Below are positions 1-7,930 of a stretch of 20,851 bases of DNA, piece after piece (positions within the stretch are counted from its first letter, which is position 1; every line of letters begins with the position of its first letter). The notes below the pieces were generated by a model that saw only the letters and a program-made list of their open reading frames with translations, was not told the origin of the DNA and did not search any database. A program made the translations under genes and the position numbers. The stretch is from SYIM01 sp044356835 (GTDB lineage Bacteria; Pseudomonadota; Gammaproteobacteria; Burkholderiales; Burkholderiaceae_E), in assembly GCA_044356835.1 (NCBI GenBank), contig JBIKVK010000031.1:1-20851 (forward strand). The letters run 5' to 3'.

Positions 1-1
1 G

Positions 2-892
2 GAACTGGATCTCTACGTGTGCCTGCGCCCCGTGCGTTATTTCAAGGGGGTGCCCTCCCCCCTGCGCGAGCCCGAAAAAACCGACATGGTGATCTTCCGG
101 GAGAATTCCGAGGACATCTACGCCGGCATCGAGTGGGCCGCCGAGTCCGAGGGGGCCAAGAAAGTCATTCAGTTCCTGACCGGCCAGATGGGGGTGAAGA
201 AAATCCGCTTCCCGGCCACCTCGGGTATCGGTATCAAGCCCGTCTCCCGTGAGGGTACGGACCGTCTGGTGCGCAAGGCCTTCCAGTACGCCATCGACAA
301 CGACAAGCCTTCGGTCACCCTGGTGCACAAGGGCAACATCATGAAATTCACCGAGGGCGCCTTCCGTGACTGGGGCTACGCCCTGGCTCAGAAGGAGTTC
401 GGCGCGCAGCTTCTGGACGGCGGTCCCTGGATGCAGTTCAAGAATCCCAAGACCGGCCGCCAGATCGTGGTCAAGGACGTGATCGCAGATGCCTTCCTGC
501 AGCAGATCCTGCTACGCCCGGCGGAATACAGCGTGATCGCCACACTGAACCTCAACGGAGACTACGTTTCGGATGCGCTGGCCGCTCAGGTCGGTGGGAT
601 CGGCATCGCCCCTGGCGCCAATCTTTCGGATTCGGTGGCCATGTTTGAGGCGACCCACGGCACGGCGCCCAAGTACGCCGGCAAGGACTACGTCAATCCC
701 GGGTCGGAGATTCTCTCGGCCGAGATGATGCTTCGCCACATGGGCTGGTTCGAAGCGGCCGACCTGATCATCAGTTCGATGGAGAAGGCCATCCTGTCCC
801 GCAAGGTCACCTACGACTTTGCCCGACTGATGGAAGGCGCCACCCAGGTGTCCTGCTCCGGCTTCGGCCAGGTGATGATCGACCACATGTGA
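2..892 (+). CDS. icd: Isocitrate dehydrogenase [NADP+], 3' part (N-terminus lies outside the window)
   Basis: Oxidative decarboxylation of isocitrate to 2-oxoglutarate in the cytoplasmic TCA cycle. The frame is open from base 2 and reads ELDLYVCLRPVRYF at once, which matches an internal part of the enterobacterial-type Icd, so the true start is upstream of the window. Visible family landmarks are FRENSEDIYAGIEW with the active-site tyrosine region, LVHKGNIMKFTEGAF with the catalytic lysine region, NLNGDYVSDALAAQVGG with metal-binding aspartates, and ATHGTAPKYAGKD for NADP binding. The stop is TGA at 890-892, and the C-terminus aligns with the usual family end, so nothing is missing there. It converges on the cold-shock gene, and the two share the terminator at 940-975. 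Identification is secure; only the 5' boundary is unknown. Confidence 0.96.
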   Translation, partial: ELDLYVCLRPVRYFKGVPSPLREPEKTDMVIFRENSEDIYAGIEWAAESEGAKKVIQFLTGQMGVKKIRFPATSGIGIKPVSREGTDRLVRKAFQYAIDNDKPSVTLVHKGNIMKFTEGAFRDWGYALAQKEFGAQLLDGGPWMQFKNPKTGRQIVVKDVIADAFLQQILLRPAEYSVIATLNLNGDYVSDALAAQVGGIGIAPGANLSDSVAMFEATHGTAPKYAGKDYVNPGSEILSAEMMLRHMGWFEAADLIISSMEKAILSRKVTYDFARLMEGATQVSCSGFGQVMIDHM

Positions 893-939
893 TCCGGCGG
901 GTGAGCGTGGGGGGCGGCCCCCTCGCGGCCCGAGCTCAT

Positions 940-975
940 AAAAAAACCCCGACAGGTATCTGCCGGGGTTTTTTT
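940..975. terminator. Bidirectional intrinsic terminator between icd and the cold-shock gene
   Basis: Seven A (940-946), a stem with arms 947-954 and 961-968 (five GC pairs, one A/C mismatch, two more pairs), a six-base loop, then seven T (969-975). Both strands therefore show a GC stem followed by a T tract, which fits termination of icd from the left and of the cold-shock gene from the right. Confidence 0.9.
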
Positions 976-979
976 ACCC

Positions 980-997
980 GTCCGGCAATCGCCGGAC
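980..997. other. Perfect stem-loop just after the cold-shock stop codon
   Basis: GTCCGGC (980-986), loop AATC, GCCGGAC (991-997): a perfect 7-bp stem with a 4-nt loop. It lies 11 nt after the end of the cold-shock CDS on the minus strand and just before the bidirectional terminator. It would be in the 3' UTR of the cold-shock mRNA and could protect the 3' end. It has no T tract of its own. Confidence 0.5.
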
Positions 998-1008
998 AGG
1001 AGCACGGT

Positions 1009-1212
1009 TCAAGCGTTCTGAATGTTGGACGCCTGCTTGCCTTTCGGACCTTGCACGACGTCGAACTGGACCTTCTGGCCCTCTTTCAGGCTCTTGAAGC
1101 CACTCATCTGGATCGCGCTGAAATGCGCAAACAGGTCTTCACCTCCGTCATCCGGCGTGATGAAACCGAAGCCCTTTGCGTCATTGAACCACTTGACAGT
1201 ACCCGTTGCCAT
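1009..1212 (-). CDS. Cold-shock domain protein (CspA family)
   Basis: A 67-residue single-domain nucleic-acid-binding protein, expected to melt RNA secondary structure as an RNA chaperone. RNP1 is visible as KGFGFI (about residues 14-19) and RNP2 as DLFAHF (about 26-31); the start MATGTVKWFN is standard for the family. An open frame runs further upstream, but the ATG at 1212 has the family N-terminus and an AAGGAAG ribosome site at 1221-1227, so the longer start is not supported. The proposed promoter at 1363-1391 would give a leader of about 144 nt. Long leaders are typical of cold-shock mRNAs, but whether this copy is cold-induced cannot be read from sequence, so I do not assign cspA, cspD or another paralogue letter. 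Confidence 0.95.
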   Translation of the reverse strand: MATGTVKWFNDAKGFGFITPDDGGEDLFAHFSAIQMSGFKSLKEGQKVQFDVVQGPKGKQASNIQNA

Positions 1213-1362
1213 GGTGCGGCCTTCCTTCAAATATGTCACTTGGCCACCCAGCCCGGCGCAGGTCCGCGCGGGATGACCCCCAAGCCCGCAGAGCACTGAT
1301 TCGACGCTCCGCGGCAGCGCACCCAACGGAAAGTCTCTCCAAAGTCCCTTTGGGGCTTGCGG

Positions 1363-1391
1363 ATTTTTTTACAGTTATTGCTGTACGTCAA
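1363..1391 (-). promoter_or_regulatory. Candidate cold-shock gene promoter with a dyad filling the spacer
   Basis: On the minus strand TTGACG (1391-1386) is followed after 17 nt by AAAAAT (1368-1363). The -35 is 5/6 to consensus and the -10 is weak. The spacer holds TACAG-N6-CTGTA (1370-1385), a perfect 5-bp inverted repeat. Transcription would start near 1356. Confidence 0.4.
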
Positions 1392-1456
1392 GCGTCGGGC
1401 AGCTTTTTGGCCGATCCGGTGGGTGAGTCGGGCCCGTCTCGTCTGGCGGGGCGTTG

Positions 1457-1484
1457 TTGCAGCGCCACGTCGAGTCGATAGAAT
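1457..1484 (+). promoter_or_regulatory. clpS promoter, -10 seven bases from the start codon
   Basis: TAGAAT (1479-1484) is 5/6 to the sigma70 -10, with a poor TTGCAG (1457-1462) 16 nt upstream as -35. The expected start point (7-8 nt past the -10) falls at 1491-1492, on or beside the ATG at 1492, so the mRNA would be leaderless. No Shine-Dalgarno sequence precedes clpS. Confidence 0.55.
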
Positions 1485-1491
1485 GCACAGC

Positions 1492-1796
1492 ATGGCCACC
1501 CGGAACGATCCCTCCACGGTACTGGAAGAGCGCGACGCTAAACTTGCTCCGCCGCCCATGTACCAGGTGCTGTTACTCAATGACGATTACACTCCGATGG
1601 AGTTTGTCGTCATCGTCTTACAGAAGTTTTTTGGTATGGACCGCGAAAAGGCCACCCAGGTGATGCTGGCCGTTCATCGCCAGGGAAGAGGCGTATGTGG
1701 CGTCTATCCCCGGGATTTGGCTGCGACCAAGGTGGAGCAAGTCAGCAGTTTTTCACGCCAGCACCAGCACCCGCTGCAGTGCGTGATGGAGGAAGC

Positions 1797-1800
<4 letters not shown>
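1492..1800 (+). CDS. clpS: ATP-dependent Clp protease adaptor ClpS
   Basis: Binds N-degron substrates and the N-domain of ClpA, and steers ClpAP in the cytoplasm. The 102-residue product has the disordered N-terminal tail, then MYQVLLLNDDYTPMEFV (NDD at residues 30-32, the substrate pocket) and LAVHRQGRG with the conserved His62. Length matches the family (about 106 in E. coli). Two in-frame ATGs exist, at 1483 and 1492. The first lies inside the proposed -10 box (A and T of TAGAAT), so I prefer 1492. There is no Shine-Dalgarno sequence. The stop overlaps the clpA start as ATGA (1797-1800), which implies translational coupling. An open frame back to 1357 has no ClpS homology and is not part of the gene. 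Confidence 0.95.
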
Positions 1801-4139
<2,339 letters not shown>

Positions 4140-4155
4140 GCCGGCCTCAGTACGC

Positions 4156-4659
4156 GTGGCGGCGCTCAGAGTCGAATCCAGACATCTCGCTGCGGTCATC
4201 GTGCTGGCCTGGGGCGGGATCGCTCTTGCCTTGGTCCTCCAGTACTGGTTTGGCTATGAACCCTGCCCGTGGTGCACCTTCCAGCGTCTCGTCTACGCAC
4301 TGATCGGGCTGCTCGCTCTGGGAGCTGTCGTGGCGAAGAGGGCCCGCCGTATATCGCTCTGGCTCTCGGCTCTGGTTCCTGCGCTTGCGCTTGCCGGGGC
4401 CTATGCGGCTTGGCATCAGCACGCGGTTGCCGCCCGATCCGACTCGTGTGCGCTGACCCTGGCCGACCGCATTCTGGGCGCAATGACCCTGCCGGAGCTT
4501 TGGCCGGCCATGTTCGAGGCGCGTGCCCGTTGTGACGAAGCCAATCTCCCATGGTTGGGTATCCCGTTTGCCCTCTGGAGCCTTGGCCTGTTCATCACAA
4601 TCGCTGCCCTGGGGCTCAGCGCCTTCCGTACACGTTCCAACAACCTGTTCCTGAAATGA
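4156..4659 (+). CDS. dsbB: Disulfide bond formation protein B (DsbB family)
   Basis: Inner-membrane protein that reoxidises periplasmic DsbA and passes electrons to quinone. From the GTG at 4156 the product is 167 residues with four hydrophobic segments (about 10-30, 44-61, 66-86, 133-154). The first periplasmic loop carries CPWC (37-40), like CVLC of E. coli DsbB. The second has Cys98 and Cys126, the pair that exchanges with DsbA. The start is chosen because it is the first start codon after the clpA stop (16 nt) and keeps a short cytoplasmic N-tail. The Shine-Dalgarno is poor, and GTG at 4201 is possible but would cut into the first membrane segment. The stop overlaps the tal start (ATGA). 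No dsbA is present here. Confidence 0.9.
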   Translation: MAALRVESRHLAAVIVLAWGGIALALVLQYWFGYEPCPWCTFQRLVYALIGLLALGAVVAKRARRISLWLSALVPALALAGAYAAWHQHAVAARSDSCALTLADRILGAMTLPELWPAMFEARARCDEANLPWLGIPFALWSLGLFITIAALGLSAFRTRSNNLFLK

Positions 4660-5615
4660 GCCAAACCGCACTCGAGCAGCTTCGCCAATACACGACCGTT
4701 GTCGCCGACACCGGCGACTTCAACGCCATGCGCGCCTATGCACCGCGCGACGCCACCACCAACCCCACGCTGATCGTCAAAGCCGTGGCGCAGCCCGCCT
4801 ATGCCCGCCTCATCGACGAGACGGTTCTGGCAAACCCCGGGGCGAGCCCCGATGAACTGGTCGATCGGCTGCTGGTCCGGTTCGGCTGCGAAATTCTGTC
4901 GATCATCCCGGGTCGGGTCTCGACAGAAGTCGATGCCCGCCTGTCTTTCGACCGCGATGCGACCATCGCCCGTGCTCGTCGACTGGTGGCGCTCTATGAA
5001 TCTCTGGGCATGGGTCGCACACGGGTCCTGATCAAGATTGCTGCTACCTGGGAGGGGATCGCCGCGGCCCGACAACTCGAGTCCGAGGGTATCCACTGCA
5101 ATTTGACCCTGCTCTTTTCGTTGGCGCAGGCGGTTGCCTGTGCCGATGCCGGGGTCACCCTGATCTCGCCCTTCGTGGGGCGCATCATGGACTGGTACAA
5201 GCGGCGCGATGGTCGTGACTTTGCAGCGGAGGAAGATCCCGGGGTGCTTTCGGTGCGCCGTATCTACGCGTATTTCAAGCGGCACGGTTATCGTACCGAG
5301 GTGATGGGCGCGAGTTTCCGCAATGTGGGGCAGATTTGCGCTTTGGCTGGATGCGATTTGCTCACCATCAGCCCAGAGCTGCTCGAGCAATTGCAGCTGG
5401 ACGAGCGCCCGGTTGCGCGCTGTCTGGACCCGGCGGGGTCGGCCGCTGAAACGATCGAGCGCCTGTCTTTCGACGAGCCCGGTTTCAGATTCGCTCTGAA
5501 TGAAGACGCAATGGCGAGCGAGAAGCTCTCTGAAGGTATCCGTCTATTTGTTGCCGATGCGGTGCGGCTCGATCACGCCATCGCAGACCGGAGGGCTGCG
5601 GCCCGAGCGGGCTGA
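4656..5615 (+). CDS. tal: Transaldolase
   Basis: Moves a dihydroxyacetone unit between sugar phosphates in the non-oxidative pentose phosphate pathway. At 319 residues it matches the TalB class (317 in E. coli), not the short TalC/FSA class. Landmarks are VVADTGD with Asp18, DATTNPTLI, the Schiff-base lysine in VLIKIAATWEG (Lys127), CNLTLLFSLAQA and SPFVGRIMDWY. The ATG at 4656 overlaps the dsbB stop as ATGA and has no clear ribosome site, so expression probably depends on coupling. It is the last gene of the clpS-clpA-dsbB-tal run and converges on dut, with a GC hairpin but no obvious T tract between them. Confidence 0.96.
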   Translation: MSQTALEQLRQYTTVVADTGDFNAMRAYAPRDATTNPTLIVKAVAQPAYARLIDETVLANPGASPDELVDRLLVRFGCEILSIIPGRVSTEVDARLSFDRDATIARARRLVALYESLGMGRTRVLIKIAATWEGIAAARQLESEGIHCNLTLLFSLAQAVACADAGVTLISPFVGRIMDWYKRRDGRDFAAEEDPGVLSVRRIYAYFKRHGYRTEVMGASFRNVGQICALAGCDLLTISPELLEQLQLDERPVARCLDPAGSAAETIERLSFDEPGFRFALNEDAMASEKLSEGIRLFVADAVRLDHAIADRRAAARAG

Positions 5616-5654
5616 GTAGAGCGTCCGGCTGCGAACCCGCCGGGCAAAGCCGGG

Positions 5655-5672
5655 CCCGCGCTCATGCGCGGG
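5655..5672. terminator. GC-rich hairpin between convergent tal and dut (weak terminator candidate)
   Basis: CCCGCGC (5655-5661), loop TCAT, GCGCGGG (5666-5672): a perfect 7-bp stem placed between the ends of two convergent genes. Neither side has a T run, so it may only stall polymerase, or termination may be Rho-dependent. Confidence 0.35.
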
Positions 5673-5678
5673 GCCGCC

Positions 5679-6125
5679 TCAGGCGCGACCGGTACTGCCG
5701 AAACCGCCGCTACCTCTCTGCGAGGCCACGAACTCCTCCACGATCTCGAACCGAGCCTGAACCACGGGCACGATCACCATTTGAGCAATACGTTCCAGGG
5801 GTTGGATCGTGAATGCCGCCCGGCCCCGATTCCAGCACGACACCATGAGCGGCCCCTGATAGTCGGAGTCGATCAAGCCCACCAGATTGCCCAGGACGAT
5901 TCCGTGCCGCACGCCCAGGCCCGAGCGCGGCAGGATCATCGCGGCATAACCGGGGTCGCCCAGATGCATCGCCATGCCCGTCGAGATCAGCTGCGCGTCC
6001 CCGGGCGCAAGCGTAAGGGGCTCTTCGATACACGCTCTAAGGTCGAGGCCGGCCGAGCCCGGCGTCCCGTAGCGCGGCATCTGCTCGTGCAGGCGGGGAT
6101 CGAGGATGCGCAGTTGAACATTCAT
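5679..6125 (-). CDS. dut: Deoxyuridine 5'-triphosphate nucleotidohydrolase (dUTPase)
   Basis: Hydrolyses dUTP to dUMP and pyrophosphate, keeping uracil out of DNA and feeding dTMP synthesis. The 148 residues show all five trimeric dUTPase motifs in order: SAGLDLRA (24-31), PRSGLG (66-71), GLIDSDYQG (83-91, catalytic Asp86), RIAQM (112-116) and the C-terminal lid RGSGGFGSTG (137-146). Length is normal for the family (about 151 in E. coli). It lies 17 nt after the coaBC stop and is the last gene of the ribF-ileS-lspA-coaBC-dut operon. The pairing of coaBC and dut is widespread in proteobacteria. Confidence 0.97.
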   Translation of the reverse strand: MNVQLRILDPRLHEQMPRYGTPGSAGLDLRACIEEPLTLAPGDAQLISTGMAMHLGDPGYAAMILPRSGLGVRHGIVLGNLVGLIDSDYQGPLMVSCWNRGRAAFTIQPLERIAQMVIVPVVQARFEIVEEFVASQRGSGGFGSTGRA

Positions 6126-6142
6126 CGCAGCGGTCGTCCGGA

Positions 6143-7372
6143 TCAGATCGTTGGGGATGCGGCGCGGGGTAGGCGTCGGGCGATTTCCTCGACCAGCGAC
6201 CGGGCGAGTTCGTCCTTGCTCGCACGCGGCAAAGCAATGCTGCGTTCACCGTCGAGGATCAGAATTTCGTTGTCATCACGTCCAAACGTGTCTGGACCGA
6301 TATTGGCGACCAGCAAGGGGATCGCTTTTCGCGCGAGCTTTTCCCGGCCGTTGTGCTCCAGCGCCTCGCTTTCGGCCGCGAAACCCACACAGTAGGGCGG
6401 GTTCGGCCGCCGGGCGACACTTGCAAGGATGTCGGGGTTTTGGGTGAACTCGAGTGTCGGTACAGACTGGCCGTCCGTCTTTTTGATCTTGTGAGTGCTC
6501 GCGTTGCGCACCCGCCAGTCGGCCACTGCGGCGACTCCGATGAAGCAGTCTGCCGGCCGACCCGCGGCGTGCTGCGCATCGAGAACGCCATGCACGGCGT
6601 CGTGCATTTCCTGGGCCGTGACGACCGAGGTGCGGATGACGCCGGCGGGGCCATCGAGCGCGACAGGGCCTGAGATCAGGTGGACCTGGGCCCCTGCCAG
6701 CGCGCAGGCCCGGGCGAGTGCATAGCCCATTTTTCCGGACGAGCGGTTTGTGATGCCGCGCACCGGATCGATGGGTTCGAAGGTGGGCCCCGCAGTGATC
6801 ACGATGCTGCGGCCTGCCAGATGCTTGGGCGTGAAATAGGCACAGACGGCCTCGACGATGGCCTCAGGCTCCAGCATCCGGCCCGGGCCGGTCTCACCGC
6901 AGGCCTGCTCGCCGCTGCCCGGCCCGATCAGCCCGACGCCATCGGCGATCAGTTGACGGGCATTGCGCCGGGTGGCCGGATGCTCCCACATCTGGCGATT
7001 CATGGCGGGGGCAACAAGGAGCGGACAGTCGCGCGCCAGGCACAGGGTGGACAGCAGATCGTCGGCCAGACCCTGCGCGAGCTTGGCCATCAAGTCTGCC
7101 GTTGCTGGGGCGATCAACACCAGATCAGCGCTGCGGGAGAGTTCGATATGGGCCATCCCGTTCGAGATCCGGGCATCCCATTGATCGACGATGACCGGCT
7201 CGCCGGTCAGGGCCTGAAAGGTGGCCGTGCCGACGAAATGGGTGGCGGCGTCCGTCATGACCACCCGCACACGAGCACCGGAGCGCTGCAGGCTACGGGC
7301 GAGTTCGGCGGCCTTGTAGGCCGCGACGCCGCCGGACACCCCCAGGAGAATCCGCTTGCCTTCGAGCACCAT
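6143..7372 (-). CDS. coaBC: Bifunctional phosphopantothenoylcysteine decarboxylase / phosphopantothenate-cysteine ligase CoaBC
   Basis: Two steps of coenzyme A synthesis in one cytoplasmic protein of 409 residues. The N-terminal flavoprotein decarboxylase (CoaC, about 1-190) shows the catalytic His75 in MAHIELS, PAMN at 122-125 and Cys158 in GEQACGETGPGRM. The C-terminal CTP-dependent ligase (CoaB, about 190-400) shows TAGPTFEPIDPVR, ITNRSSGKMG, AAVADWR and KIKKTDG with the catalytic lysine region. Both halves look intact. The ATG at 7372 has AGAGG upstream and follows the lspA stop by 26 nt. The ligase half spends CTP while the decarboxylase needs FMN, whose synthesis begins with RibF in the same operon. 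Confidence 0.97.
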   Translation of the reverse strand: MVLEGKRILLGVSGGVAAYKAAELARSLQRSGARVRVVMTDAATHFVGTATFQALTGEPVIVDQWDARISNGMAHIELSRSADLVLIAPATADLMAKLAQGLADDLLSTLCLARDCPLLVAPAMNRQMWEHPATRRNARQLIADGVGLIGPGSGEQACGETGPGRMLEPEAIVEAVCAYFTPKHLAGRSIVITAGPTFEPIDPVRGITNRSSGKMGYALARACALAGAQVHLISGPVALDGPAGVIRTSVVTAQEMHDAVHGVLDAQHAAGRPADCFIGVAAVADWRVRNASTHKIKKTDGQSVPTLEFTQNPDILASVARRPNPPYCVGFAAESEALEHNGREKLARKAIPLLVANIGPDTFGRDDNEILILDGERSIALPRASKDELARSLVEEIARRLPRAASPTI

Positions 7373-7398
7373 GGCTGCACCTCTTCAGAACGGGGTCA

Positions 7399-7899
7399 TC
7401 AGCGCGCCCGCCGCACGCGCAGGATCTCATCGATGATCAGCAGGATCGCGCCCAGGGTGATTGCACTGTCCGCGAGGTTGAACGCCGGAAAGTACCATCC
7501 GCCCTGGTAGAACAGCAGGAAATCCACCACTTCGCCGCGCAGCACCCGGTCGATCACGTTACCGATGGCACCGCCAAGAATGAGCGAAAGCGAGCTTGCG
7601 AACAATCGCTGGCTGCCGTGCCGAATCAGCATCCAGGTAATAAAGAGGGTTGCCGCTATGCCAATGCCGATGAAGAACCAGCGCTGCCAGCCCGAAGCGG
7701 ACGCCAAGAAGCTGAAGGCGGCCCCTCGGTTGAAGAGCAGCGTGAGGTCGAACAGGCCCGCGATCACCGCCAGTCGTTCGCCCGGGGCGAAGCTTGCCAG
7801 AACGAACTGCTTGCTCAACTGGTCGGCCAGTACGATCGCCAGAGCGATCGCAAACCAGCGGGCAAGACCCGAGGCTCGGCGGGATCTGCTGGAACTCAT
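7399..7899 (-). CDS. lspA: Lipoprotein signal peptidase (signal peptidase II)
   Basis: Membrane aspartyl protease that cuts the signal peptide from diacylglyceryl-prolipoproteins at the lipobox cysteine. The 166 residues have four hydrophobic segments (about 13-33, 72-92, 100-115, 138-160). Conserved blocks are ADQLSK, FNRGAAFSFL, GGAIGNVIDRV, VVDF and FNLADSAIT. Judged by the E. coli and Pseudomonas enzymes, the catalytic pair should be Asp126 (VVDF) and Asp144 (NLADS). A basic N-tail (residues 5-14) precedes the first helix. It follows ileS by 31 nt with an AGGAAG ribosome site. The ileS-lspA pairing is conserved in proteobacteria. Confidence 0.97.
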   Translation of the reverse strand: MSSSRSRRASGLARWFAIALAIVLADQLSKQFVLASFAPGERLAVIAGLFDLTLLFNRGAAFSFLASASGWQRWFFIGIGIAATLFITWMLIRHGSQRLFASSLSLILGGAIGNVIDRVLRGEVVDFLLFYQGGWYFPAFNLADSAITLGAILLIIDEILRVRRAR

Positions 7900-7930
7900 T
7901 CGCGGGCTTCCTGGGCTGTGTTCCGTGGTT

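Noticed and set aside
1213..1326. An N-terminal extension of the cold-shock protein to 105 residues.
   Set aside because: The extension is unlike any Csp N-terminus; MATGTVKWF with its ribosome site at 1221-1227 is clearly the start.
1370..1385. TACAG-N6-CTGTA as a LexA (SOS) box.
   Set aside because: The LexA box is CTGT-N8-ACAG; here the half-sites are in the opposite order and closer.
6680..7510. A 276-codon plus-strand frame across coaBC and lspA.
   Set aside because: It spans two real minus-strand genes and has no domain I recognise.
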